The notes beneath the pieces were generated by a model, which ran no database searches, was not told the DNA's origin, and was given only the letters and a program-made list of their open reading frames with translations. From the NCBI RefSeq assembly GCF_030547245.1, contig NZ_JAUOQT010000003.1, positions 546,623 to 610,622 of the forward strand: a stretch of DNA of 64,000 nucleotides. The letters run 5' to 3'. The DNA comes from Oceanihabitans sp. 2_MG-2023. Lineage in GTDB: Bacteria > Bacteroidota > Bacteroidia > Flavobacteriales > Flavobacteriaceae. The translations under genes were made by a program, and so were the position numbers. This document shows, one piece after another, positions 1 to 8,440 of the stretch; positions within the stretch are counted from its first letter, which is position 1; each line of letters begins with the position of its first letter.

Positions 1-329
1 AAACGTTGATCTTCGTCTGTAGGTTTGCGTAAATCCTTAATCATTTTAATTAATTCTTTTACCTTCAAATTACTTGGGAAATTGGCTATTTGTGGCAAGT
101 AATCAATTTTATGTCTGTAATCTGAATTTTTCTTAATTTCTTCACCTAATACAGTGATTTCTCCTTTATCAGGAATAACCATTCCTAAAACTGCTTTAAT
201 CAATGTTGTCTTTCCAGATCCATTTGGACCAAGAATGGCAAAAATACCGCCTTCATTAATTGTTAAATTTAAACCACTTAAGACTTGATTCCTTCCGAAT
301 TTTTTATGTAAATTTTGAATCGTTACCAT
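1..329 (-). CDS. nosF: NosF-type ABC transporter ATPase (3' end outside window)
   Basis: ATP-binding subunit of the Nos ABC transporter, which supports maturation of the copper centre of nitrous-oxide reductase. I translated the minus strand from the ATG at 329; it opens MVTIQNLHKKFGRNQ and has a clear Walker A motif, GPNGSGKTT, near residue 37. A Q-loop-like YLPQ follows near residue 79. About 109 codons are visible and the ABC signature and Walker B motifs lie beyond base 1. Its start overlaps the last 7 bases of nosD (ATGGTAA), so translation is probably coupled. The permease nosY would be expected next. The family call is firm; the Nos assignment rests mainly on the neighbours. Confidence 0.85.
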   Translation of the reverse strand, partial: MVTIQNLHKKFGRNQVLSGLNLTINEGGIFAILGPNGSGKTTLIKAVLGMVIPDKGEITVLGEEIKKNSDYRHKIDYLPQIANFPSNLKVKELIKMIKDLRKPTDEDQR

Positions 330-1558
330 GTTATTCTTTTAATTTGTGGGTTCTTGTCTAATAAATTATCTGGTGTAAAAACTGGGGATACTTTTTCAGA
401 AAAATCAATAATATCTATAAACATACTACGTAGTAAAATGATAGTTTCTGGTGTACGGTTTACTATATATGAAAACAATTTCACTGGTCTGTAAGGCACA
501 TCTCCTATACCATTTTTATCGAGATCATATCCTGTATAATTGCTCCAATAATTCTTATCAAAAACATTATCGTTTACATTGCTATTGTACGCGATATCAA
601 AAGAGTTATATAAGAAGTTGTTTTCTGTAAAATTATTTGCGTAACACGCTCCTTTTACCTTAATAGCCCATCCGTTATTAGAAAAACTATTGTGTCTATA
701 ATTAATACGATTAGAGCCTTCTATGTTAATTCCAATGGTATTATCTTCAAAAATATTGCCTATAATTTCAGCATCATTAATCTCTTTTAATAGCATTCCG
801 TAGGAAGCTGTTCCCCAATTTTCTTTAAAAAGATTGTTATACATTTTTATGCGTTTAGAAAACATAACTGCTACTCCAGCACCATTGTTTTCAAACGTAT
901 TATCTTGATATGTATCATCATTAGAAAACATAAAGTGTAAGCCGTAACGCACATTTAGAGTACTAATATTATTTTTAATTAAGCAGTCGTCAGAGAACTC
1001 TAAGTAAATACCATCTCTTACATGTTCTACGTAATTATGTTCAATTTCTACATTTTTACTATACCATAATTGAATGCCATTACCAGAGTTGTATTCTTCC
1101 ACAGCATCTCCAATTATTTTGTTATGATACACTTTTCCATTTCTAGATTTTTCGATATAAATACCAAAGAAAAGTTTTTCTAATACTAAATTCTGAATGA
1201 CAAAATTTTTGCTGTTTTTAACTCTAATCGCAGCATAATCTTCAGTGTAACTTGTGCCAACATTTATAATAAACAAGCCATCAACGGTAACATTATCTGC
1301 TGTTATAGTAATAATTTCACCTTTTTTTTCACCATCAATTACTGGGTAATTTTTACCAATAATTGTTAGTGGTTTGTCTACTACAATTGCATGCTCTTTG
1401 TAAGAACCTTTTTCAACTATTATGGTATCAAAATCTTTTGATTGTGTTATAGCCTCTTTTAAAGTTGAAACAGGACAAGTGCTACAAACCTCAATAGTTT
1501 GAGCAATACTTATGTTAGCTATGAAAATAGCTATAAAGAAAACCGTTATACTTTTCAT
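323..1558 (-). CDS. nosD: NosD, periplasmic copper-site maturation protein
   Basis: Periplasmic protein of 411 residues needed, with NosF and NosY, to assemble the CuZ centre of NosZ. It has a Sec signal peptide (residues 1-19, ending ISIAQ) and then a long parallel beta-helix of repeated right-handed turns, with many NNI, GNIFEDN and HNS type steps from about residue 60 to 340. It lies 4 bp after nosL and overlaps nosF, as in other nos clusters. Length and repeat pattern are typical of NosD (CASH domain). No catalytic motif is expected. Confidence 0.93.
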   Translation of the reverse strand: MKSITVFFIAIFIANISIAQTIEVCSTCPVSTLKEAITQSKDFDTIIVEKGSYKEHAIVVDKPLTIIGKNYPVIDGEKKGEIITITADNVTVDGLFIINVGTSYTEDYAAIRVKNSKNFVIQNLVLEKLFFGIYIEKSRNGKVYHNKIIGDAVEEYNSGNGIQLWYSKNVEIEHNYVEHVRDGIYLEFSDDCLIKNNISTLNVRYGLHFMFSNDDTYQDNTFENNGAGVAVMFSKRIKMYNNLFKENWGTASYGMLLKEINDAEIIGNIFEDNTIGINIEGSNRINYRHNSFSNNGWAIKVKGACYANNFTENNFLYNSFDIAYNSNVNDNVFDKNYWSNYTGYDLDKNGIGDVPYRPVKLFSYIVNRTPETIILLRSMFIDIIDFSEKVSPVFTPDNLLDKNPQIKRITW

Positions 1559-1562
1559 GTTA

Positions 1563-2000
1563 CTAGTCTTTTAGGTGAGCTAGTAATTCTGGCCAAGAGT
1601 ATAGTTTTCCGCCTTTTTCTGTTTGTACTTTTTCTGCTTCAGATTTATTTTCAAATGCTGTTAAAAATGCTCCCATTGGGCTTGGCATGTTTTTACTGAT
1701 TAAAAACGTTGCTTTTGTTGCATCCGTGAAAGCTTCTGGTTTAGAAAAATAATTAGTGAAGTATAATTCTATTTCGGACGTATCAAATTCATCGAAATAA
1801 TGAATCATACATTCTGTTGCATCAAATTTATAAACTTTTCCTTTTTTTGTTACAAACTCTGCTGCATGTACTTTATCTACAATGGTCATTTTACAAAAGT
1901 GACAACCATCACTTCCATATTCTATGGATTTTGGTGATACATTACAACTTGAAAAAATTAGAAGTAATATAAGAGCTGAATAGTGTTTTAGTATTTTCAT
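1563..2000 (-). CDS. nosL: NosL, copper-binding lipoprotein
   Basis: Outer-surface or periplasmic lipoprotein that delivers copper to NosZ. I chose the ATG at 2000 (145 aa) because it starts directly with a lipoprotein signal (MKILKHYSALILLLIFSSC, lipid Cys19). The longer frame to 2069 would add a non-signal extension that overlaps the upstream gene. The copper-binding patch GCHFCKM (Cys33, Cys36, Met38) is the family hallmark. It sits between the nos membrane protein and nosD and is clearly co-transcribed. Confidence 0.92.
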   Translation of the reverse strand: MKILKHYSALILLLIFSSCNVSPKSIEYGSDGCHFCKMTIVDKVHAAEFVTKKGKVYKFDATECMIHYFDEFDTSEIELYFTNYFSKPEAFTDATKATFLISKNMPSPMGAFLTAFENKSEAEKVQTEKGGKLYSWPELLAHLKD

Positions 2001-2026
2001 TTTTTTAGTGTTTTGAAAATGTAAAA

Positions 2027-2647
2027 TTAGGATGTTGTTTTCTTCAAACTTATTTTTCGGCCTAGCCAAAAAGCAACAAGTGTTAAAGACATTCCTATAA
2101 ACATTAAGTAACCTCCTGTATTTGGTAAAGAAGTAACATCAAAATTTAATAGTTTTTTAAACCCAATTAATGGCGGTTTGTATGACATTGGTGTACCATC
2201 TGGATTTGTTACTTTTATAATAGCGTGTGGGTCTAAATTGCCACCATAATCCGCTAACCAATTATTAAAATCGTACATGCCTAAGATGCCTAAAATAGAC
2301 ATTAAAACAAACCAGCCTAAGAAATATTTATAACTCACTTTGTTAAGATATCCCAATGAGCCAATAATTACACCTAATAAAGCCATACCTAATATTACTT
2401 TAGGAAATACTGAGAATTCCCACATTTCTTCTGCTTTTGGTATGGTTTTCATACCTATGTAGTGATTTAAACCGTCAATATTTTGTAAATCAAATTCAGA
2501 TACACCTTTTATACCATCGATATAAATATTCATACCTAAAGGGTCTGGATATTGAGGTGCTCCAAGCATAATGTTCCATAACGGGAATTTAAAAAGTCCT
2601 AATAACAGTAATGAACCAATTATCATTATAATGCTAGCCTTTTTCAT
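2027..2647 (-). CDS. nos-cluster membrane protein (NHYIGM type)
   Basis: A 206-residue membrane protein with an N-terminal segment (about 5-23), two central hydrophobic segments (about 84-104 and 108-127) and a C-terminal one (about 178-196). Between the first and second segments lies NHYIGM, a motif I associate with proteins encoded beside clade II nosZ. The conserved His and Met could hold copper or heme, but that is inference. It may correspond to the nosB-type membrane protein of clade II clusters; I cannot prove the orthology. It follows nosZ after a strong hairpin and precedes nosL. Confidence 0.7.
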   Translation of the reverse strand: MKKASIIMIIGSLLLLGLFKFPLWNIMLGAPQYPDPLGMNIYIDGIKGVSEFDLQNIDGLNHYIGMKTIPKAEEMWEFSVFPKVILGMALLGVIIGSLGYLNKVSYKYFLGWFVLMSILGILGMYDFNNWLADYGGNLDPHAIIKVTNPDGTPMSYKPPLIGFKKLLNFDVTSLPNTGGYLMFIGMSLTLVAFWLGRKISLKKTTS

Positions 2648-2716
2648 GATGTGTAATATTTAGTATTCTTTTCAGTGAGGTTTCTGTGTTAACAGAATAA
2701 AGTGTTTTAAAAAAGA

Positions 2717-2747
2717 AAGGCGAGAGCGAAAACTCAACTCTCGCCTT
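2717..2747 (-). terminator. Hairpin with U-tract between nosZ and downstream nos genes
   Basis: A perfect 10-bp stem (2717-2726 with 2738-2747, AAGGCGAGAG) is followed on the minus strand by a T-rich run. It has the form of an intrinsic terminator but lies inside the nos operon, so it probably works as a partial terminator or protects the 3' end of nosZ mRNA, giving more nosZ than accessory transcript. Confidence 0.7.
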
Positions 2748-2798
2748 AATTAGAGAAATAAACACTAAAACAAAATTTCTCTAATTCTTCAAATTAAT

Positions 2799-4769
2799 TT
2801 ACTCAATATCTTCTCCTAGAGACCATTTAATTGGCACATCTGAATCTGCAGCAGAAACTCTGATATAACCTTGCATTTCTTGGTGCAATGCAGAACAGAA
2901 ATCTGTACAATAGAAAGGCCATACACCAACTTGTTTAGGTTCCCAAACAGATGATTTTGTTTGTCCTGGCATTATCAATAATTCTGAATTGTTTTGACCA
3001 AGTACAGCAAATCCATGAGGTACATCAAAATCTTGCTCTAAATTAGTAACGTGGAAAAAGACTTTGTCTCCTACTTTTACACCTTCAATATTATCTGGTG
3101 AGAAGTGACTCCTAATAGTGGTCATATAAATATGAACTTCGTTTCCGTCTCTTACTACTTTAGTTTCAGCATCAGATTTTGCAGCATATGGGTGTTTGTT
3201 ATCTGCTAACTTATAGATTTTTTGAGATTGCTCTTTAATAAGACTTGCTTCCATTGCTGCTGCGTAATGTGGCTCACCATGTGTTGGAAAATCTAATAAT
3301 AATTCCATTTTTTCTCCCGAAATATCATACAACTGGGCAGAATGCTCCATTTCTGGACCCGTTGGTAAATAACGATCTTTTGTTATTTTGTTCATTGCAA
3401 ACATGTATTTACCTTGAGGTTTCCCTGAGTTTCCTCCAGGAATTGTTAAGTGACCAACAGAGTAATATGTAGGTTTTCTGTCGATAACTTCCCAAGTTCC
3501 TATTTTCCATTTTACAACTTCAGAAGAAATAAAGAATGTAGTATATGCATTTCCTTGGCCATCAAACTCTGTGTGTAATGGTCCTAATCCTGGTTGCTCT
3601 ACAACGCCAGCTAAAACATCTTCGAAATTTAAAATAGGAATGCCGTAAGCTTCACCTGCAAATTTCTCTTTTTCAATAGCATCTAACATTTTTGTAAATG
3701 AATGCACGGTTAAATTAGCAGATAATTTTCCGTTACCAACTATGTATTCACCAGAAGGGTCAACATCACAACCATGTGGTGATTTTGGTGTTGGTATGAA
3801 ATAAACAGCTCCAGGAACATCAATTGGGTTTACAACACGAACCTCTTTATTCATAGTAGATTTTGCTGTATGTGTATGCTCATCATATACATTATGTGTA
3901 TAATTAGCTGGCATCATTTTTCCACCACCATTATTTACATATTCTTCAATTTTTTTCCAGTTTATAGCTGCAATAAAATCTTTATCGTTTTGAGATGCAT
4001 TCACCTCTAAAAGCGTACTAGCTTCTTCTGTATTATATGTTGTAAAGAAGAACCAACCGTGAGATTTCCCACGTCCTGGATGTGATAAATCGTAGTTAAA
4101 ACCTGGCATTAAAACTTGAAATTTAATATCCATGTTTCCTGTTTCTGGTGCTACGCTAATAAAAGATAAGGCTCCTTGAAAGTTTCCTTTGTAATCTTTA
4201 ATTGGCATATCTCGTTGCGGGATTGGCACAGAAAAACGTGTTCCTGCAACTACATATTCTGTGTTTTCGGTTACAAAAGAAGAACTGTGGTTGCCAGCAC
4301 TATTTGGAACCTCAATAATTTCTTCTGTTTCAAATGTGGTAAGGCTAATTCTTGCAATACGCGGTGTATTATTTTCATTTATAAAAACCCAACGACCATC
4401 AATTTCTCCTTTAGATTGCGAAATATCTGGATGGTGAGAATCCCCCCAAGGAATAAATCCGTGAGAAGTATTTAACATAGGTTTAGTCTCTTCAGAATAA
4501 CCATAACCAGATGTTGGAAACTGTGAAAACACAGGAATCTCTTTAAACATTCTCCCAGAAGGTAAACCATAAACGGTTAAATTACCACTATATCCACCAG
4601 ATATAAAAGCGTAATGTGAGTCATACTCTCCAGGAGCTATATAAACTTTCTCTGCAATATTATTTGCAAGGGCTCCAGATTTAGAGTTGGATTTGTTCCC
4701 GTTATTACAACTTGTAAACCCTAAAAGGATAATAAGCGTTGCAATGCTTGATGTTAGTATTCTTTTCAT
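2799..4769 (-). CDS. nosZ: Nitrous-oxide reductase NosZ (clade II, Sec/lipoprotein type)
   Basis: Reduces N2O to N2 in the last step of denitrification. The protein has 656 residues, a Sec-type lipoprotein signal (lipid Cys21, GFTSC) rather than a twin-arginine signal, which marks clade II. The N-terminal beta-propeller holds the His-rich CuZ region (SHYAF near 51, SHHPDIS near 111, a DEHTHT stretch in mid-protein). The C-terminal cupredoxin domain has the complete CuA motif: Cys621, Cys625, His629, Met632 (CTDFCSALHQEM). Both copper sites look intact, so the enzyme is probably active. It is third in the operon after a cytochrome c and a fasciclin protein. Confidence 0.97.
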   Translation of the reverse strand: MKRILTSSIATLIILLGFTSCNNGNKSNSKSGALANNIAEKVYIAPGEYDSHYAFISGGYSGNLTVYGLPSGRMFKEIPVFSQFPTSGYGYSEETKPMLNTSHGFIPWGDSHHPDISQSKGEIDGRWVFINENNTPRIARISLTTFETEEIIEVPNSAGNHSSSFVTENTEYVVAGTRFSVPIPQRDMPIKDYKGNFQGALSFISVAPETGNMDIKFQVLMPGFNYDLSHPGRGKSHGWFFFTTYNTEEASTLLEVNASQNDKDFIAAINWKKIEEYVNNGGGKMMPANYTHNVYDEHTHTAKSTMNKEVRVVNPIDVPGAVYFIPTPKSPHGCDVDPSGEYIVGNGKLSANLTVHSFTKMLDAIEKEKFAGEAYGIPILNFEDVLAGVVEQPGLGPLHTEFDGQGNAYTTFFISSEVVKWKIGTWEVIDRKPTYYSVGHLTIPGGNSGKPQGKYMFAMNKITKDRYLPTGPEMEHSAQLYDISGEKMELLLDFPTHGEPHYAAAMEASLIKEQSQKIYKLADNKHPYAAKSDAETKVVRDGNEVHIYMTTIRSHFSPDNIEGVKVGDKVFFHVTNLEQDFDVPHGFAVLGQNNSELLIMPGQTKSSVWEPKQVGVWPFYCTDFCSALHQEMQGYIRVSAADSDVPIKWSLGEDIE

Positions 4770-4797
4770 TATTTTAATATTTTATTTAGTGTTTCAA

Positions 4798-5367
4798 TTA
4801 TTCAGTTGGTGGCATTAACACTTTGTCTATTATGTGTACAATACCATTACCGGCAGGCATGCTAGCAAGAATTTTTGCTCCTCCAATCATTGGCTCACCA
4901 TCTACTACCTCTACTTTTACATAGCCATTATTTGCTTGACCTAGTTTTTTAAATTTCTTTAAAAAGTCTTTAGAATAGTTGCCTGGTGTTACATGATACT
5001 TTAAAATATTTGCTAAAGCATCTTTGTTTTCTGGTTTTAATAAATTTTCAACTGTACCTTCTGGTAATGCTGCAAAGGCTTCATTAGTTGGTGCAAAAAC
5101 CATTAATGGTCCTGCGTTTACTAAAACATTTTCTAATGCTGCTGCTTGTACTGCGGCTACTAACGTAGTATGATCTTTAGAACCAATTGCAATACTTAAA
5201 ACGGTGGTACTTCCATCATCTTCAATAAATGCTTGTCCAGTTTTTTGTGTTGTAGCTTGTGTTTCTACTTCTGTGCTTGTGTTTGCATTTTCTGTATTAC
5301 TGTCTTTGCAAGCACTTAATAAAGTCATTGCAGCAAAAACAAAAAGCATATTCTTAATTCGTTTCAT
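4798..5367 (-). CDS. Fasciclin-domain lipoprotein in the nos operon
   Basis: A 189-residue protein with a lipoprotein signal (lipid Cys20, LLSAC), a short Thr/Glu-rich linker and one fasciclin (FAS1) domain from about residue 50 to 187, with the typical AFAALPEGTVENLL and YHVTPGNY blocks and the closing GNGIVHIIDKVLMP. FAS1 domains normally mediate adhesion or protein contacts. Here it lies 6 bp after a cytochrome c gene and 28 bp before nosZ, so a role in holding the reductase or its electron donor at the membrane is plausible but unproven. Confidence 0.9.
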   Translation of the reverse strand: MKRIKNMLFVFAAMTLLSACKDSNTENANTSTEVETQATTQKTGQAFIEDDGSTTVLSIAIGSKDHTTLVAAVQAAALENVLVNAGPLMVFAPTNEAFAALPEGTVENLLKPENKDALANILKYHVTPGNYSKDFLKKFKKLGQANNGYVKVEVVDGEPMIGGAKILASMPAGNGIVHIIDKVLMPPTE

Positions 5368-5373
5368 AACGAT

Positions 5374-5877
5374 TTATTTAAGAGTTCTAAAATATTCTAA
5401 AACAGCTCTTGCTTCTTTTTCAGTAAGGTGTTGGTTTGCCATTGGTGCACCATTAAACTCGATTAGTAACTCTTTTGCTAATGGATCTTCTTTTACCATT
5501 TGCTCTGGATTTAAAATCATGTTCATTACCCATTCTGGAGTTCTTCTTTCTAGAATACCTTTTGGAGCTGGGCCAATAAATTTTTTGTCTGCTCTATGGC
5601 AAGCTGTACACATTTTCTTATAAACATCTTCCCCGTGTGTTGCCATTGCTTGATCTATTTCAGCACCAAGTGTAATAGATTTTATTGGGCCAACACCTTT
5701 ATTGTCTAAATTTACTTTTTTAGAAGCAGAAACCTTTTCTGCTTTTGGAGTTGCAGCTTTTTCTGTTGTTGCCTTTTTTTGATAAGAGAATCCTTCTTTT
5801 TTCTTTTCTTCTTTGCCTCCACAACTTACTAGAAGTGTTACAAATAATACCATCAATAATTTTAGTGTTGTTTTCAT
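5374..5877 (-). CDS. Monoheme cytochrome c lipoprotein, likely NosZ electron donor
   Basis: A 167-residue lipoprotein (lipid Cys19, LLVSC) with a charged Lys/Glu/Ala-rich linker and a C-terminal class I cytochrome c domain. Heme is attached at Cys90-Cys93-His94 (CTACH) and Met146 in GAPMANQHLT is the likely axial ligand. It is the first gene of the nos operon, and clade II NosZ enzymes commonly take electrons from such c-type cytochromes, so donor function is a good inference. The promoter lies just upstream. Confidence 0.9.
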   Translation of the reverse strand: MKTTLKLLMVLFVTLLVSCGGKEEKKKEGFSYQKKATTEKAATPKAEKVSASKKVNLDNKGVGPIKSITLGAEIDQAMATHGEDVYKKMCTACHRADKKFIGPAPKGILERRTPEWVMNMILNPEQMVKEDPLAKELLIEFNGAPMANQHLTEKEARAVLEYFRTLK

Positions 5878-5907
5878 CTGTTTTAGTTATTGGTTATTTT
5901 AATACTG

Positions 5908-5953
5908 TAAATTTACTTTGAAAACTTATTTTAAAACATGACATTTATCATAT
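5908..5953 (-). promoter_or_regulatory. nos operon promoter with palindromic operator
   Basis: An 18-bp near-palindrome (5936-5953, minus strand ATATGATAAATGTCATGT) is centred 33 bp upstream of a -7-like box TAAATTTA (5915-5908), and 31 bp separate that box from the cytochrome c ATG. No TTTG -33 box is present, as expected for an activator-dependent promoter. The hemN promoter has the same operator (16 of 18 bases) at the same distance. Confidence 0.65.
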
Positions 5954-5957
5954 TTAG

Positions 5958-5969
5958 GACAAAATTGTC
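5958..5969. promoter_or_regulatory. Perfect 12-bp palindrome upstream of nos operator
   Basis: GACAAAATTGTC is a perfect palindrome 4 bp beyond the operator above. It may be a second regulator site for the nos operon. The regulator is unknown. Confidence 0.35.
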
Positions 5970-5990
5970 TTAATTAAAAATCATGTATAA

Positions 5991-6015
5991 AAAAGCCGAA
6001 CATTGTTCGGCTTTT
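5991..6015. terminator. Bidirectional terminator
   Basis: A 10-bp stem (AAAAGCCGAA with TTCGGCTTTT, 5-nt loop) with T/A tails on both sides. It ends the hemN-usp transcript on the minus strand and insulates the nos promoter from it. Confidence 0.85.
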
Positions 6016-6067
6016 CACTCACTTTAAATTTAATTAATTAACTACTAAGACCTCTTTTAAAGTGAAA

Positions 6068-6901
6068 CTAAATTTTAAATGTCATCACTGGCAAAGTAGA
6101 ATGATTTGCTATATCTTCAGAAATACTACCTTCAAAGAAATGCGCTAAACCTTTTCTACCATGTGTTGCAACTGCAACTAAATCTGCACCAACAATATTA
6201 GAATAATTTAACACTCCTTGTTCAATAGTATAATCATTAACATAAGCAACATTTTTCATCTTGTCTAGATTTCCATCTGCTTTTTTCAAAAAAGTTGCCA
6301 CACGTTTTTCTATTTCGGTAGAGCTTCTAAAGCGATTATCTGGCAGGTTTACATAGACTAAATGCACTTTCGTATTTAAAGCTTCAAACAACTTACTAGC
6401 GTTTAGATATGGAGCTACTGCTTCATCAGAAAAATCGGAAGCAAAAATCACATTTTCAAAATCGGTTAAAATAGGATTTTGCTTTATAACTAATACAGGA
6501 ATATTAGAATGTCTTACTACTTTTTCTGTGTTAGAACCAACAAGTACTTCTTTTAATCCACTTGCACCATGCGAGCCCATTATTATTAAATCTACATCAT
6601 GCTCTTTAGCTACTTCACTAACTTCGCTAAACACTTTAAAGTGTTTTACTAAAGGAGTCACATTTACGTCTTGTAAATAGTCTTTATTTAAAAATTCTTG
6701 AAACTTTTGCTCTGCTAATTTTAAATAAAAAACGGTTTCTTCTTGTTGCAAGTTTTCTGCACTAGAGATTAAAGCATTCGATAATTCTAGCATGTGTAAT
6801 GCTAATATTTCTGCATTATATTTTTTTGCTAAAACAGCAGCTGTTTCTAATGCGTATTCTGAGTGTTCCGAAAAATCTATTGGTACAATAATTTTTTTCA
6901 T
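6068..6901 (-). CDS. Universal stress protein with two UspA domains
   Basis: A cytoplasmic protein of 277 residues made of two tandem UspA domains. Domain 1 (about 1-142) has the ATP-binding signature GSHGASGLKEVLVGS and domain 2 (about 149-277) has THGRKGLAHFFEGS. The first motif fits the nucleotide-binding G-2x-G-9x-G-S/T pattern, the second only loosely. It lies 21 bp after hemN and shares its promoter, so it is probably induced with the low-oxygen genes. The target process is unknown. Confidence 0.92.
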   Translation of the reverse strand: MKKIIVPIDFSEHSEYALETAAVLAKKYNAEILALHMLELSNALISSAENLQQEETVFYLKLAEQKFQEFLNKDYLQDVNVTPLVKHFKVFSEVSEVAKEHDVDLIIMGSHGASGLKEVLVGSNTEKVVRHSNIPVLVIKQNPILTDFENVIFASDFSDEAVAPYLNASKLFEALNTKVHLVYVNLPDNRFRSSTEIEKRVATFLKKADGNLDKMKNVAYVNDYTIEQGVLNYSNIVGADLVAVATHGRKGLAHFFEGSISEDIANHSTLPVMTFKI

Positions 6902-6922
6902 GGTTTTTATCGTTTTATGGTT

Positions 6923-8287
6923 TTAAATGGTCATTGAAAATAGTTGGGCTTCTGGCTTACTACGTTGAAGAAGTAAATCGAAAGCCATACAAATATTTCG
7001 AACAAAGGGTTTTCCTTTATCGGTAATTATTATTTTATTGGAAAAGATTTCAATTAGTTCATCTTGTTCCATTTCTTTAAGTTTTATTAAGGTATCTGGT
7101 AATTCTGCAAAATAATTTTCTGTTGCTGTCCAAGAAGTTTCAAATTGACACATTAGATTTAAAATATGTTTTCTAATAATTAAATCTTCATCTAATAAAA
7201 TATGTCCTCGATACACAGGAATTATTCCTTCATCTACCAAATGGTAATACGCTTCAATTCCTTTAACATTTTGAGCAAAACCATACCAACTATCGCTAAT
7301 TGAAGAAACACCTAGACCAATCATTGCCTTTGTTTTTGAGGCTGTATACCCCATAAAATTTCTATGCAATTCTTTCTTTATAGTTGCTTTATATAAGGTA
7401 TCTGTTGGTAATGCAAAGTGATCCATCCCTATTTCTACATAATCTGCTTGAAAAAGCATTTCTTTACCCAATTCGTATTGCTTACGTTTACTTTCTGCTG
7501 TTGGCAAATCGTTATCTTTATACCCACGTTGCCCGTTACCTTTAATCCATGGTACATGCGCATAGCTATAAAAAGCAATTCTATCTGGTTTTAATAATTT
7601 GGTTTTATTAATGGTTTCTTGAACATGTGCTTCGGTTTGAAATGGCAAGCCAAAAATAATATCATGACTTATAGAGGTATAGCCAATTTCTCGTGCAGTT
7701 TCTGTTACACGTTTTACGTTTTCAAAAGGTTGTATTCTATGTATAGCTTTTTGAACCGTTTCATTATAGTCTTGTACACCAAAACTTACACGTTTAAAAC
7801 CTAAATTATATAAGGCTTGTAAATGTTCTTTTGTGGTGTTATTTGGATGACCTTCAAAACTAAACGCATAATTTTCAGCAAGGGTTGCTTTTCTTAAAAT
7901 TCCAGCAATTAAATATTCTAAGTTTTCTGGTGTAAAAAAAGTAGGTGTTCCACCTCCTAAATGTAATTCTTTAATATTGGGTTTCTTTTCTAATAAGTCA
8001 CAGTAAAGTTTCCATTCTTTTAAAACAGCTGTAATATAAGGAGTCTCTACTTCATGTCTTTTCGTAATACGTTTATTACAGCCACAAAAGGTGCATAAGC
8101 TTTCACAAAAAGGCAAATGGATATAAAGGCTAATACCTTCGGAGTCATTACTTTCTTGAAAAGATTCTATTAAAGAAGCTTTCCATTTTTTTAATGAGAA
8201 TGTATTGTTATTCCAATACGGAACTGTAGGATAACTCGTATAACGAGGACCTGCTATATTATATTTATTAACTAGTAAATTTGCCAT
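6923..8287 (-). CDS. hemN: Oxygen-independent coproporphyrinogen III dehydrogenase
   Basis: Radical SAM enzyme that converts coproporphyrinogen III to protoporphyrinogen IX without oxygen, for heme synthesis in anoxic growth. I chose the ATG at 8287 (454 aa) because MANLLVNKYNIAGPRYTSYPT is the usual N-terminus; the open frame to 8341 runs into the promoter. The 4Fe-4S motif is Cys61-x3-Cys65-x2-Cys68 plus Cys70 (CESLCTFCGC), and HLGGGTPTF and GFPFQT-like blocks follow. Heme supply for the cytochromes of denitrification explains its shared control with nos. Confidence 0.95.
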   Translation of the reverse strand: MANLLVNKYNIAGPRYTSYPTVPYWNNNTFSLKKWKASLIESFQESNDSEGISLYIHLPFCESLCTFCGCNKRITKRHEVETPYITAVLKEWKLYCDLLEKKPNIKELHLGGGTPTFFTPENLEYLIAGILRKATLAENYAFSFEGHPNNTTKEHLQALYNLGFKRVSFGVQDYNETVQKAIHRIQPFENVKRVTETAREIGYTSISHDIIFGLPFQTEAHVQETINKTKLLKPDRIAFYSYAHVPWIKGNGQRGYKDNDLPTAESKRKQYELGKEMLFQADYVEIGMDHFALPTDTLYKATIKKELHRNFMGYTASKTKAMIGLGVSSISDSWYGFAQNVKGIEAYYHLVDEGIIPVYRGHILLDEDLIIRKHILNLMCQFETSWTATENYFAELPDTLIKLKEMEQDELIEIFSNKIIITDKGKPFVRNICMAFDLLLQRSKPEAQLFSMTI

Positions 8288-8304
8288 ACCTAAAAATTCT
8301 ACAC

Positions 8305-8350
8305 CAAAATTACACCGCTTATACCTAAAAAAATATGACATATATCATAT
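8305..8350 (-). promoter_or_regulatory. hemN promoter with palindromic operator
   Basis: The palindrome ATATGACATATATCATAT (8333-8350; 16 of 18 bases match their own reverse complement) is centred 33 bp upstream of a perfect -7 box TAATTTTG (8312-8305, minus strand). A transcription start near 8301 would put the operator at about -41, the usual place for a class II activator. There is no TTTG -33 box. The regulator is probably of the Crp/Fnr type, but this is inference. Confidence 0.7.
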
Positions 8351-8387
8351 TAAAAATAATTGCTGTTACTAAGAATTTAATATGTAC

Positions 8388-8418
8388 TTGCAGAAACCCT
8401 TTTATCTACTTAACTTTA
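8388..8418 (+). promoter_or_regulatory. Possible promoter for the YceI-like gene
   Basis: TTG (8388-8390), a 20-bp spacer and TAACTTTA (8411-8418, one base off TAnnTTTG) lie 22 bp before the ATG at 8441. Spacing is right but both boxes are imperfect. Confidence 0.4.
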
Positions 8419-8440
8419 CTGAAACATTTAAAATTTAATC

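Noticed and set aside
4176..4475. 99-codon plus-strand frame inside nosZ
   Set aside because: Shadow of nosZ in another frame; no start context or family resemblance.
5958..5969. GACAAAATTGTC as a classic FNR box
   Set aside because: It does not fit TTGAT-N4-ATCAA and its distance to the promoter is too long for an activator; kept as an unknown palindrome.
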